This document shows, one piece after another, positions 1-7,765 of a stretch of DNA of 24,945 bases. Below the pieces are notes generated by a model. That model made no database searches and was not told where the DNA came from. It was given only the letters and a program-made list of their open reading frames with translations. The stretch is from NCBI GenBank assembly GCA_051646105.1, contig JBOFCO010000235.1, forward strand, positions 1-24,945, in the 5' to 3' direction. The stretch is from JBOFCO01 sp051646105. Its GTDB lineage: Bacteria > Pseudomonadota > Alphaproteobacteria > Rhodobacterales > Rhodobacteraceae. A program made the translations under genes and the position numbers. The stretch's first letter is position 1. Each line of letters starts with the position of its first letter.

Positions 1-1210
1 TCAGCGGCAGGCCCGGCCCCGTATCACCAATGCGTATCCACCAGTTGATCTCGTCCTCTCCGGCCGAAACCGTGATCCTGCCGGGTCTGGCGGTCGCCTC
101 GATCGCCTGCCGCGCATTGCGCACCAGATTGGTCAGCACGCGGTGCAACTGTTCGCGGTCGGCACGGAGCGACAGGCTGGCAGGCACATCAATCCGGATT
201 TCCAGCGGCGCCTGGCCTGCGGCAACCCGTTCGCTTTCGGCCACATCCTCGATCACCGGCTGCAGCATGAACCGTGACAGCTTCGGTGGCGGCTCCTCTG
301 CCCGGCCAAAGGCCATGGTCCCCTCGCACAGGTTCACCGCGCGGCTGATGGAGTTGACCAGTTTTGGCGCGGCACGCTGCACGGCGGGGTCGGCGCTTTC
401 CTCCAGCCGGTCGGCAACAAGCTGGGCAGTAGACAGGATGTTGCGCAAATCGTGGCTGATCTTGGCAACGGCGGCCCCCAGCTGCGCCAGGCGGTCCTTC
501 TGACGCAGCGCCCCGGTCAGCTGCGTCTGCACGGACCGAAGGGCCGTTTCAGCCTCCCGCAGCTCGGTGATGCGGGCTTCGGGTTCAATGACCAGCCGCA
601 CGTCCTCGGGGGCCTCTGCATAGGCCGTCATGCGCTGCATCACCCGACGGATAGGCGAAAGGATCAGCCTGCGCACCGACAGGAAAAGCAGCAGCGCCGT
701 CACCAGAATGATCGTTGCCGACAACAGGAACAGCCGCAGGGCATATTCCTGCATCGCAGCACGCAACGGACCGGTTTCCATGGTGATCTCGATCAACAGC
801 CCGCCTTCGCGCACTGGTGATCCGATGACGCGGATCACGCGGTTCTGACTATCGAACAGCGTCATCACGGCATCACGGATCATCGTCCAGGAATTTTCCA
901 TCCGCAGGTCATAGGTGGCATGGATCGGACTGGGGATAGGAGAGGACAGGATCAGTTGCCGCACCTCATCCCGGCGCAACACAACGTTGAACACCTCGGC
1001 ATTTTGCAGCAGCTCCGCCTCCAGGTCGGTCGAAATACTGTCATCGGCAGCAAGCTGTGACAGTGATGCAATCTGTGCCCGTTCCAGACGCGCCAGCAGG
1101 TAATCCTCGCGAAAACGGGCGATCGAGGGCACAAAGGTCAACGCTTCGACCAGCAGGACGAACGCCATTGTCAGAATCAGGAAGCGCCCCGAAAGGCTGT
1201 GAAGAAACAT
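1..1210 (-). CDS. Sensor histidine kinase (3' end outside window)
   Basis: This is a membrane-bound two-component sensor kinase that autophosphorylates on a histidine and passes the phosphate to a response regulator not seen here. Translated from the ATG at 1210, 403 codons are visible. There are two membrane segments (about residues 10-28 and 158-178) flanking a periplasmic sensor region of about 125 residues. A HAMP-like linker follows, then the H-box ISHDLRN with His253, the N-box NLVRNARQA (361-369) and the G1 box DTGPG (396-400). The end of the ATPase domain is cut off by the window edge. No upstream in-frame start is apparent, and a modest GAGG lies before the ATG. The gene diverges from rpmH. 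The ligand cannot be read from the sequence. The kinase call is firm; the specific family is not. Confidence 0.93.
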   Translation of the reverse strand, partial: MFLHSLSGRFLILTMAFVLLVEALTFVPSIARFREDYLLARLERAQIASLSQLAADDSISTDLEAELLQNAEVFNVVLRRDEVRQLILSSPIPSPIHATYDLRMENSWTMIRDAVMTLFDSQNRVIRVIGSPVREGGLLIEITMETGPLRAAMQEYALRLFLLSATIILVTALLLFLSVRRLILSPIRRVMQRMTAYAEAPEDVRLVIEPEARITELREAETALRSVQTQLTGALRQKDRLAQLGAAVAKISHDLRNILSTAQLVADRLEESADPAVQRAAPKLVNSISRAVNLCEGTMAFGRAEEPPPKLSRFMLQPVIEDVAESERVAAGQAPLEIRIDVPASLSLRADREQLHRVLTNLVRNARQAIEATARPGRITVSAGEDEINWWIRIGDTGPGLPL

Positions 1211-1383
1211 GCTGCCTCTGGCTGCACCAGAACCGGGGCGGCACCTGCCCCAAACCTTCGTATCAAAATGCTTTTGCCAGCAACAGCCATTCCGGTAACC
1301 GCAGGCGAGAGGGAGATGCGGGCCAATCGCGCAGCACAACAATTCCAGATGCCCGAAATCGGCATTTTCGCCGCCTGCGCGCG

Positions 1384-1412
1384 TTGACTTGGTGGGAAAG
1401 CTCTTCTAAAGG
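1384..1412 (+). promoter_or_regulatory. Putative promoter of rpmH-rnpA-yidD
   Basis: TTGACT (1384-1389) and TAAAGG (1407-1412) are separated by 17 bases and lie about 64 bases before the rpmH start. The rest of the 1211-1475 spacer has no gene I can support. It holds a short inverted repeat at 1349-1365 followed by Ts, and a repeated CTTCGAAT at 1418-1425 and 1434-1441. Confidence 0.45.
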
Positions 1413-1475
1413 ACGGGCTTCGAATGACATGGCCTTCGAATCCGGCGGATTTGGGCCCAGATACCGGAGTGAGCG

Positions 1476-1610
1476 ATGAAGCGCACCTATCAACCTTCGA
1501 ACCTGGTGCGCGCACGTCGCCACGGGTTCCGCGCCCGCATGGCCACCAAAGGCGGCCGTCGCGTTCTGAACGCACGTCGCGCAAAGGGCCGCAAGGTTCT
1601 TTCGGCGTAA
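1476..1610 (+). CDS. rpmH: 50S ribosomal protein L34
   Basis: This is a small, very basic protein of the large ribosomal subunit, 44 residues, which is the usual family length. It begins MKRTYQPSNLVRARRHGF and continues with the classic pattern FRARMATKGGRRVLNARRAKGR, ending KVLSA. The start is the ATG at 1476, preceded by GGAG at 1466-1469. It sits 17 bases upstream of rnpA, the near-universal bacterial pairing, and both are likely read from the promoter around 1384-1412. The cytosolic role in the ribosome is well established for the family. Identification is essentially certain from sequence. Confidence 0.98.
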   Translation: MKRTYQPSNLVRARRHGFRARMATKGGRRVLNARRAKGRKVLSA

Positions 1611-1627
1611 GCTGCCCGAGCAACGGC

Positions 1628-2071
1628 ATGATGCCGCCGGACACACCCGCAGCAGGCCATAGCGTTGGCCTGCCGGGGAATGTCCCGGCGGCTTTGGCAT
1701 GCGCGAAACCCGTCATCCTGACCAAGCGTGCGGATTTCGTGCGCGCCGCCAGTGCCCGGCGGCAATCGACGCCGGGTTTTCTGTTGCAGGCCCGCGCCCG
1801 TGCAGCGGGTGAAGGCGCCCCGATCGACGCCATTCGTATTGGCTACACCTGTTCGAAAAAGGTCGGCAATGCGGTCACGCGCAACCGGGCCAAGCGCCGT
1901 CTGCGCGAAATCGCCCGGCTTGCACTGGTGGCTGCCGCCCGCCCGGGTTGGGATTATGTGCTGGTGGGCCGCCCCGGTGCGACGGTCGACCGCGATTTTG
2001 CCGCGCTTCTGGATGATCTGTCGCGGGCGCTGGCCAGCGTTCATGGATCGCAGGGGAGGCATCCCAAATGA
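1628..2071 (+). CDS. rnpA: Ribonuclease P protein component
   Basis: This is the protein subunit of RNase P, which helps the catalytic RNA (RnpB) remove 5' leaders from pre-tRNAs. The signature basic helix is plain: KKVGNAVTRNRAKRRLREIAR in the middle of a 147-residue protein, with the aromatic/basic RNA-binding face before it. The start is taken as the ATG at 1628; an ATG follows immediately at 1631, so either is possible. The roughly 30 residues before VILTKRADFVRA are a low-complexity, proline/glycine/alanine-rich extension of the type found in alphaproteobacteria. The stop overlaps the yidD start (ATGA), so the two are likely translationally coupled. The frame stays open upstream through rpmH to 1424, but that extension only shadows L34. 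Confidence 0.95.
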   Translation: MMPPDTPAAGHSVGLPGNVPAALACAKPVILTKRADFVRAASARRQSTPGFLLQARARAAGEGAPIDAIRIGYTCSKKVGNAVTRNRAKRRLREIARLALVAAARPGWDYVLVGRPGATVDRDFAALLDDLSRALASVHGSQGRHPK

Positions 2072-2289
2072 CGCCGCTCGCCCATGTCGTCGCGCTGCCG
2101 GTCCGCACCTATCGGCTGCTGTTTTCGCCATGGGTGGGGCATGGCTGCCGCTATCATCCGACCTGCTCTGCCTATGCGCTGGAAGCGCTGGAAAGACACG
2201 GTGCGTTCAGGGGAAGCTGGCTTGCCGCGCGACGCATCGCGCGCTGCCATCCCTGGGGCGGTTCGGGCATCGACAACGTGCCAGACTGA
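2068..2289 (+). CDS. yidD: Membrane protein insertion efficiency factor YidD
   Basis: This is a small membrane-associated protein (73 residues) that assists YidC-dependent insertion of inner-membrane proteins. The family signature is clear: CRYHPTCSAYALEALERHG (around residues 27-45), followed by RRIARCHPWGGSGIDNVP. The three conserved cysteines (in CRY, TCS and RCHP) are present. The ATG at 2068 overlaps the rnpA stop by four bases, and a strong AGGGGAGG lies at 2052-2059. In many bacteria yidC follows directly; here two unrelated genes separate them. Confidence 0.96.
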   Translation: MTPLAHVVALPVRTYRLLFSPWVGHGCRYHPTCSAYALEALERHGAFRGSWLAARRIARCHPWGGSGIDNVPD

Positions 2290-2342
2290 CCGTCCAGCCC
2301 CGCACATCGCGCAGACGGATCATTAACCGCATACCACTGCTT

Positions 2343-2370
2343 TGATCTTGCCCCAGCATCTGGCATAGCA
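2343..2370 (+). promoter_or_regulatory. Weak candidate promoter for ttcA
   Basis: TTGATC at 2343-2348 is followed after 16 bases by CATAGC (2365-2370), in the 107-base gap between yidD and ttcA. The -10 is poor, so this is only a candidate. Confidence 0.25.
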
Positions 2371-2396
2371 AACCCAACCTTCCGCGAGGAGTCGCG

Positions 2397-3287
2397 ATGC
2401 TGGACGAAACCGACGATATTCACCCGCTTTTCCACGGCGCGCCTGACAGCACCGAATTCCGCAAGCTGCGCAAGCGGCTGGTGCGCGAGGTGCGCGAGGC
2501 CATCGATGCCTATGGCATGATTGAACGTGGTGCACGGTGGCTCGTCTGTCTTTCCGGCGGAAAGGACAGTTATACCCTGCTGGCAGTTCTGCATGAACTG
2601 CAATGGCGGGGGCTTTTGCCCGTTGACCTTCTGGCCTGCAATCTGGATCAGGGGCAGCCGAATTTTCCGGCGACCGTGTTGCCGGAATTTCTGGCCCGCA
2701 TGGGCGTGAAGCACCGCATCGAATATGCCGATACCTATTCGGTGGTCACGTCCAAGATCGCCCCGGGGGGCACGATGTGTTCGCTCTGCTCGCGCCTCCG
2801 GCGCGGCAATCTTTACCGTATCGCCCGCGAAGAGGGCTGTTCGGCGGTGGTTCTGGGCCATCACCGGGATGACATCCTTGAAACTTTCTTCATGAACCTG
2901 TTTCACGGCGGACGGCTGGCCACCATGCCACCCAAGCTGGTCAACGAGGATGGTGATCTGTTCGTCTATCGCCCGCTGGCCTTTGTTGCGGAAGCGGATT
3001 GCGAGAAATTCGCCCGTGCGATGAATTATCCGATCATCCCCTGCGATCTGTGCGGCTCGCAGGAAGGTTTGCAGAGGATGCAGGTCAAGGCTTTGCTGGA
3101 CGAATGGGAAAAGCGCAACCCCGGCAGGCGGCAGGTGATGTTCCGGGCCCTGATGAATACGCGGCCATCGCATCTGCTGGACACGAACCTGTTCGACTTT
3201 GCCGGTCTGGTCCGGGGACAGTGCCCTGCGCAGGCAGATACGGACGAAGTTTCTGAAAATGCGCGACAGTTTTCCTTGCCGGATTAA
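2397..3287 (+). CDS. ttcA: tRNA 2-thiocytidine(32) synthetase TtcA
   Basis: This is an ATP-dependent, iron-sulfur-containing tRNA thiolase that converts cytidine 32 to 2-thiocytidine in selected tRNAs. The 296-residue protein has the PP-loop SGGKDS at residues 53-58, which adenylates the base. It also has the cysteine pair C128-x2-C131 (GTMCSLCSRLRRG) and a second pair C216/C219 (IPCDLCGSQ). Three cysteines of this set hold the [4Fe-4S] cluster in the family. GHHRDDILET at about 154-163 is another family hallmark. The ATG at 2397 has GAGGAG at 2386-2391. The last ~20 residues are not conserved family sequence as far as I can tell. Confidence is high. Confidence 0.96.
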   Translation: MLDETDDIHPLFHGAPDSTEFRKLRKRLVREVREAIDAYGMIERGARWLVCLSGGKDSYTLLAVLHELQWRGLLPVDLLACNLDQGQPNFPATVLPEFLARMGVKHRIEYADTYSVVTSKIAPGGTMCSLCSRLRRGNLYRIAREEGCSAVVLGHHRDDILETFFMNLFHGGRLATMPPKLVNEDGDLFVYRPLAFVAEADCEKFARAMNYPIIPCDLCGSQEGLQRMQVKALLDEWEKRNPGRRQVMFRALMNTRPSHLLDTNLFDFAGLVRGQCPAQADTDEVSENARQFSLPD

Positions 3288-3365
3288 CGGGCGGCCAAGG
3301 CTGTTTCCCTAACCTGGCGGCAATGCGGGGGCCGTTTACCCCGCCGTGACGCAAGGGGTGACGCC

Positions 3366-4937
3366 ATGACAACCGCAATTCGGCACACAGCCATCCGATC
3401 CCTGGCCATCCGATCCCTGGCCAGTCTGTCGCAGCGGGTCAGGCAACCGGAAATGCTGGCTTTTCTGCCGGCGCTTTGCCTTGGCGCCTTCTGGTTCGGC
3501 GGGGAACAGGCGCTGGTCCTGACGGCGCTTGGCCTGCCTGCCGTGCTTGCGATTGCCCCTGTGGGGCGCAATCTTGGCGCGTGCGGCCTGTCGGCCCTGC
3601 ACGATCACGGCCTTTCCGGCTGTGACCTGCTGGTTGCGACGCTGGATGACGCATTTGGCCATGGCCCGCGGGGGAACAATACGGGGGGCAGCCGTTCTAC
3701 GATCTGCTTTTCCCTTCGCGTCGAGGATCTGGCCGGGCTTGCCGAACGCTTCGGGAAAGATGCGGTTGACCGGTTGCTGAACCAGACGGCCGACCGGCTT
3801 GCGGGCGCGCTGCGCGAGATTGATGTCGTGGCACGGCTGGACGATGACAGTTTTGCAGTAGCACTTGCCCCGGTTCTGCGCGCCGATCTGGAATCGGCCC
3901 TGCAGGTCGCCACCCGCCTGCAAGCGGCAGCCGAAGCGCCGCTTAGCATAGATGCCGCAACCGTCTACGTGAATGTCTCGGTCGGCCTGTGTCTTGGCGC
4001 GCGCGCGCCCGAACGCAGCGGCGCGGCAATGCTGCGCGCAGCCCGACTTGCGATGGTGGAAGCCAGTCGAAATGGCCCCGGTGCCCTGCGCTGCTACACC
4101 CCGGATATGGAACAGCGGGCAATCGCGGATGCGGCCCTGGGCGCGGACATCGCCGAAGCGCTGGAAAACGGTCAGATCATCGCCTGGTTCCAGCCGCAGC
4201 TTTCTACCGATACCGGACAGGTCAGCGGGTTCGAGGCGCTGGCACGCTGGCAGCATCCGGTGGCGGGAACCCTGCCCCCCGCTGACTTTCTTCCGGCCGT
4301 TCACAACGCCGGTCTTTCGTCCCGGTTGGGGGAAATCATGGTGACGCAGGCGTTGACGGCTCTGCGCGACTGGGATCGTGCGGGGATAACCGTTCCGACC
4401 GTGGCGGTGAATTTCTCGATGGCCGAGCTTTCCGATCCGCGTCTGGCCGAAAAGCTGAAATGGGAACTCGACCGTTTCGGACTGATGCCGGAAAGGCTGA
4501 CCGTCGAAATCCTTGAAAGCGTCGCTGCCGATACCGGAAATGAAATCGTGGTGCGCAATGTCGCCGCGCTGGCGGCACTTGGCTGCGGCATTGACCTTGA
4601 TGATTTCGGCACCGGCCATGCCTCCATCGCCAACATCCGCCGCCTTGCCGTTCGCCGGATCAAGATAGACAGGTCCTTCGTGACCCGGCTGGACATGGAC
4701 CAGAACCAGCAGAAAATGGTGGCCGCCGTCATTTCAATGGCTGACAGGCTGGGGCTTGATACGCTGGCCGAGGGCGTGGAGACGACGGGAGAGCATTCGA
4801 TCCTGGCACAGCTTGGGTGCCGCCATGTGCAGGGATACGGGCCGGGCGCACCGATGCCTTTTGCCGATACGCTGGGCTGGCTCGCCCGACATCGGGCACG
4901 ATTGGCCGAACCGCCGCGGCTTATCAATCGCGCCTGA
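3366..4937 (+). CDS. Degenerate-GGDEF/EAL cyclic-di-GMP phosphodiesterase
   Basis: The 523-residue protein has one or two N-terminal hydrophobic segments (about residues 31-65), a GGDEF-type domain (about 110-245) and an EAL domain (about 255-510). The GGDEF site reads LDDDSF at 158-163 instead of GGDEF, so cyclase activity is unlikely. The EAL domain keeps its key residues: FEALARW (289-295), Asn349, Glu381 in EILE, DDFGTGHAS (412-420, with His where Tyr is usual), Lys433, Glu469 in AEGVET, and Gln489. I infer an active phosphodiesterase that lowers cyclic-di-GMP, possibly with GTP sensing by the dead cyclase domain. The start at 3366 has AAGGGG upstream. A 15-base tandem duplication encodes IRSLA twice near the N-terminus. 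It lies between ttcA and yidC with no obvious functional link. Confidence 0.92.
   Translation: MTTAIRHTAIRSLAIRSLASLSQRVRQPEMLAFLPALCLGAFWFGGEQALVLTALGLPAVLAIAPVGRNLGACGLSALHDHGLSGCDLLVATLDDAFGHGPRGNNTGGSRSTICFSLRVEDLAGLAERFGKDAVDRLLNQTADRLAGALREIDVVARLDDDSFAVALAPVLRADLESALQVATRLQAAAEAPLSIDAATVYVNVSVGLCLGARAPERSGAAMLRAARLAMVEASRNGPGALRCYTPDMEQRAIADAALGADIAEALENGQIIAWFQPQLSTDTGQVSGFEALARWQHPVAGTLPPADFLPAVHNAGLSSRLGEIMVTQALTALRDWDRAGITVPTVAVNFSMAELSDPRLAEKLKWELDRFGLMPERLTVEILESVAADTGNEIVVRNVAALAALGCGIDLDDFGTGHASIANIRRLAVRRIKIDRSFVTRLDMDQNQQKMVAAVISMADRLGLDTLAEGVETTGEHSILAQLGCRHVQGYGPGAPMPFADTLGWLARHRARLAEPPRLINRA
3390..3419 (+). repeat. 15-bp in-frame tandem duplication at 5' end of EAL gene
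   Basis: GCCATCCGATCCCTG occurs twice back to back (3390-3404 and 3405-3419), followed by a further partial copy GCCA. It adds five residues in frame to the N-terminus (AIRSLAIRSLAS), so it changes length without breaking the gene. Such repeats can expand or contract. Confidence 0.9.
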
Positions 4938-5126
4938 TCGACGGCAGATGCGGCCCGGTCCGGCTGTCGGCCCGACGGGCGAAGCCGTATCGGGCTGCAA
5001 TAACACCGCACAGAAGGAATACGTGACAGACAGCCGGGCTGAAATGCAGGCGAAACCGCTTGACCTTTGCCTGCCCCTTCTGTTGAACCACCCTGACCTT
5101 TTGCCTGATGGGTGGGACGCATCGCG

Positions 5127-7010
5127 ATGGACAATGACAACCAGAAGAACATGGTGCTGGCCGTGGCGCTGAGCGCGCTGGTCATGCTGGTCTGGTTCTT
5201 TCTTTTTCCGCCCCCCGACGCCCCCCAGACTGTGCCGGACACGGCCACAGAAACCTTTGGCACGCCGGAAACGACGGCAGATGCCGTTGCTGGGGCAGGC
5301 GATGCGACAGCCGCCGACGCCGCCGTAACCGAGGCCGCGCGGCTGAAGATCGACACCCCGCGCCTGACCGGTACGATCAGTCTGCAGGGCGGGCGCCTGG
5401 ATGATCTGGCGCTGAAGGGCTACCGGCAAACGCTGGCCACGGATGCACCGCTGGTGCGGCTGCTGAACCCGGTCGGCACAGCGGCCACCGCCGCAGCGGG
5501 CACGGATTCGATCACCAAGCCCTATTACGCCTTTCACGGGTGGAGCCCGGCCGGCGCGCTGAAGGTCGAGGATGTTCCCGGCCCGAACACGGTCTGGTCG
5601 GCCCCCGCCGATGCCACGCTTTCCACCGAAACGCCTGTGACGCTGACATGGGACAACGGCAAGGGCCTGATCTTTACCCGGACCATCTCTGTCGATGCGA
5701 ACTACATGTTCACCGTGGCGGAAACCGTGGAAAACCGCACCGATGCGGCAGTCAGCCTGGCCCCCTATGGCATCATTGCCCGGCATGGCCAGCCGACCAC
5801 GCAAGGCATTTATGTTCTGCACGAAGGTGCCGTGCGCATGTCGGACGGCAAGTTGCAGGAAATCGACTACGATGACATGCCCGACATGGATGTGATCGAA
5901 CGCGAAAGCGCCCCTGCGGAAATCGCGGATGTGGCGGCAAATGGCTGGGTGGGCTTTACCGACAAGTACTGGATGGCCTCGCTTGTGCCGACACCGGGCA
6001 CCGCGTTTACTTCCGTCGTCAAATATCTGCCCGGCACCGACATCTATCAGACCGAAGCCCGCCTGCCGCTGATCGAGGTTGCCCCCGGCGCCAAGGGCAG
6101 CGCGTCTTCGCAACTGTTCGCGGGCGCGAAGGAATGGGAAACCATCCGCGCCTATCAGAACGACGCCAAGGTCGAGGGTTTCATCGATTCCATCGACTGG
6201 GGCTGGTTCTATTTCCTGACCAAACCGATTTTCAGCCTGCTGCACTGGCTTAACGGCGCAATCGGAAACATGGGCTGGGCGATCATCGCACTGACCTTTA
6301 TCCTGAAACTGCTCGTCTTCCCGCTGGCGCGAAAGTCCTACATCTCGATGGCGAAGATGAAGGAACTTCAGCCCGAAATGGAAAAGCTGAAGGAGCGGAG
6401 CGGCGACGACCGTCAGAAGATGCAGCAGGAAATGATGGCGCTGTACAAGCGCGAAAAGGTCAATCCCGCCTCCGGCTGCCTGCCGATCCTGCTGCAGATC
6501 CCGATATTCTTCGCACTCTACAAGGTGATCTTCGTCACGCTGGAACTGCGCCACGCGCCCTGGGCGGGCTGGATCCGTGACCTTTCCGCACCCGACCCGT
6601 CGTCGATCCTGAACCTGTTCGGACTGATGCCCTGGGCCACCCCGGAACCGGGATCGCTGCTGGCGATCATCTCGCTGGGGGTACTGCCGATCCTGTTGGG
6701 CATTTCGATGTGGCTTCAGCAGAAACTGAATCCCACGCCGACCGATCCGACCCAGGCCGCGATCTTTGCCTGGATGCCGTGGATTTTCATGTTCATGCTG
6801 GGCAGCTTTGCCTCTGGCCTCGTGCTGTACTGGATCACCAACAACATCATCACCTTTGTGCAGCAATACACGATCATGAAGATGCACGGTCATCCCCCGG
6901 ATATCTTCGGCAACATCAAGGCCAGCTTCAGCCGCAAAAAGCCTGTGGCGGTTGCCGCCAACACCTCGGCGGCCCCGAAGAAACCGGCCAAGAAGTCTGA
7001 CGGCAAGTGA
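5127..7010 (+). CDS. yidC: Membrane protein insertase YidC
   Basis: This inner-membrane insertase works alone or with SecYEG to integrate membrane proteins. It has 627 residues from the ATG at 5127 (MDNDNQKNMVLAVALSALVM, the usual alphaproteobacterial opening), preceded by GGTGGGA. An in-frame start 15 bases earlier (5112) is less typical. The N-terminal membrane anchor (about residues 8-25) is followed by an Ala/Thr-rich linker and the large periplasmic P1 domain (about 65-340). The conserved five-helix core follows, starting GWFYFLTKPIFSLLHWLNG, with the cytosolic coiled hairpin KMKELQPEMEKLKER and the segment NPASGCLPILLQIPIFFALY. The C-terminus is Lys/Ala-rich and basic (KKPAKKSDGK). The stop overlaps the GTG of the MOSC gene. 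Confidence 0.98.
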   Translation: MDNDNQKNMVLAVALSALVMLVWFFLFPPPDAPQTVPDTATETFGTPETTADAVAGAGDATAADAAVTEAARLKIDTPRLTGTISLQGGRLDDLALKGYRQTLATDAPLVRLLNPVGTAATAAAGTDSITKPYYAFHGWSPAGALKVEDVPGPNTVWSAPADATLSTETPVTLTWDNGKGLIFTRTISVDANYMFTVAETVENRTDAAVSLAPYGIIARHGQPTTQGIYVLHEGAVRMSDGKLQEIDYDDMPDMDVIERESAPAEIADVAANGWVGFTDKYWMASLVPTPGTAFTSVVKYLPGTDIYQTEARLPLIEVAPGAKGSASSQLFAGAKEWETIRAYQNDAKVEGFIDSIDWGWFYFLTKPIFSLLHWLNGAIGNMGWAIIALTFILKLLVFPLARKSYISMAKMKELQPEMEKLKERSGDDRQKMQQEMMALYKREKVNPASGCLPILLQIPIFFALYKVIFVTLELRHAPWAGWIRDLSAPDPSSILNLFGLMPWATPEPGSLLAIISLGVLPILLGISMWLQQKLNPTPTDPTQAAIFAWMPWIFMFMLGSFASGLVLYWITNNIITFVQQYTIMKMHGHPPDIFGNIKASFSRKKPVAVAANTSAAPKKPAKKSDGK

Positions 7011-7765
7011 CGGCGCGGCTGGCCCATATCGTCCGGCATCCGATAAAGTCGCATGGGCGCGAGGAGCTTACTGAAGTGCGCCTGACAGAAGGCGCATCGC
7101 TGCCGTGGGACAGGCATTGGGCAGTTGCCCATGATGCGGCCCGGATCGACCGTGCGAATCCGGGCTGGGTCAACTGGGTGAATTTCTCGCGCGGGGCCAA
7201 GGCGCCGGAGCTGATGGCTATCGACGCGACGTTTGACGAAGACGCGGGGCGGCTCACCCTTCGCCATCCCGATCGTCCCGTGCTTAGCTTCCGGCCCGAC
7301 GATCCCGAGGACGAGCGCATCTTTCTCGACTGGGTAGGTCCGCTTTGCCCACCGGGGAGAGCACAACCCGCCTTTTTGTATTCGGTTGCAGGCCGCGGCA
7401 TGACCGATACTGACTATCCGTCGGTGTCGCTGATCAACCTCGCCTCGAATGCTGATCTGGGCCTTCGGATGGGCACGGACCTCTCCCCCCTCCGCTGGCG
7501 CGCCAACCTCTGGCTGGACGGTCTCGGCCCTTGGGCAGAACGCGACTGGGCTGGCCGCCGCATCGTGCTGGGAGAGGCGGAATTGCATGTGACCGAACCC
7601 ATCGTCCGCTGCGCCGCCACCAGCGCAAACCCGGCCACAGGCCGCATTGATGCCGATACGCTCGGCGCGCTGCGGTCTTTACACGAGGAACAGGTGTTTG
7701 GTCTTTATGCCAGCGTCATCCGCAGCGGCACCGTGCGGCGCGGCGACCGGGCCGAGGTGCTGTGA
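7007..7765 (+). CDS. MOSC domain-containing protein
   Basis: This 252-residue protein is in the MOSC (molybdenum cofactor sulfurase C-terminal) superfamily, with an N-terminal MOSC beta-barrel-type region (ARLAHIVRHPIKSHGREELTE). The C-terminal half carries the conserved pattern RWRANLWLDGLGPWAERDW (163-181) and VRCAATSANPATGRID, with the invariant cysteine at 202. That cysteine is the presumed sulfur- or molybdenum-cofactor-binding residue in the family. The exact substrate is unknown; family members include molybdenum-dependent reductases and sulfur carriers. The start is GTG at 7007, overlapping the yidC stop as GTGA, so expression probably depends on translational coupling. It is followed by engB with a one-base overlap. 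Confidence 0.88.
   Translation: MTARLAHIVRHPIKSHGREELTEVRLTEGASLPWDRHWAVAHDAARIDRANPGWVNWVNFSRGAKAPELMAIDATFDEDAGRLTLRHPDRPVLSFRPDDPEDERIFLDWVGPLCPPGRAQPAFLYSVAGRGMTDTDYPSVSLINLASNADLGLRMGTDLSPLRWRANLWLDGLGPWAERDWAGRRIVLGEAELHVTEPIVRCAATSANPATGRIDADTLGALRSLHEEQVFGLYASVIRSGTVRRGDRAEVL

Noticed and set aside
1211..1475. Replication origin or DnaA-box cluster near rpmH/rnpA
   Set aside because: rpmH-rnpA is near oriC in some bacteria, but no TTATCCACA-type boxes or AT-rich unwinding region were seen here.
2172..3173. 333-codon minus-strand frame opposite yidD and ttcA
   Set aside because: It is a shadow frame; ttcA has all its motifs on the plus strand.
4938..5126. Confident yidC promoter
   Set aside because: TTGACC at 5060 and TTGAAC at 5083 have no acceptable -10 at 16-18 bases.
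4734..6893. 719-codon open frame on the minus strand opposite the EAL gene and yidC
   Set aside because: It is the antisense shadow of two clearly identified genes; the composition (His/Arg/Gly/Gln-rich) is that of a GC-rich complementary frame, and no domain is visible.
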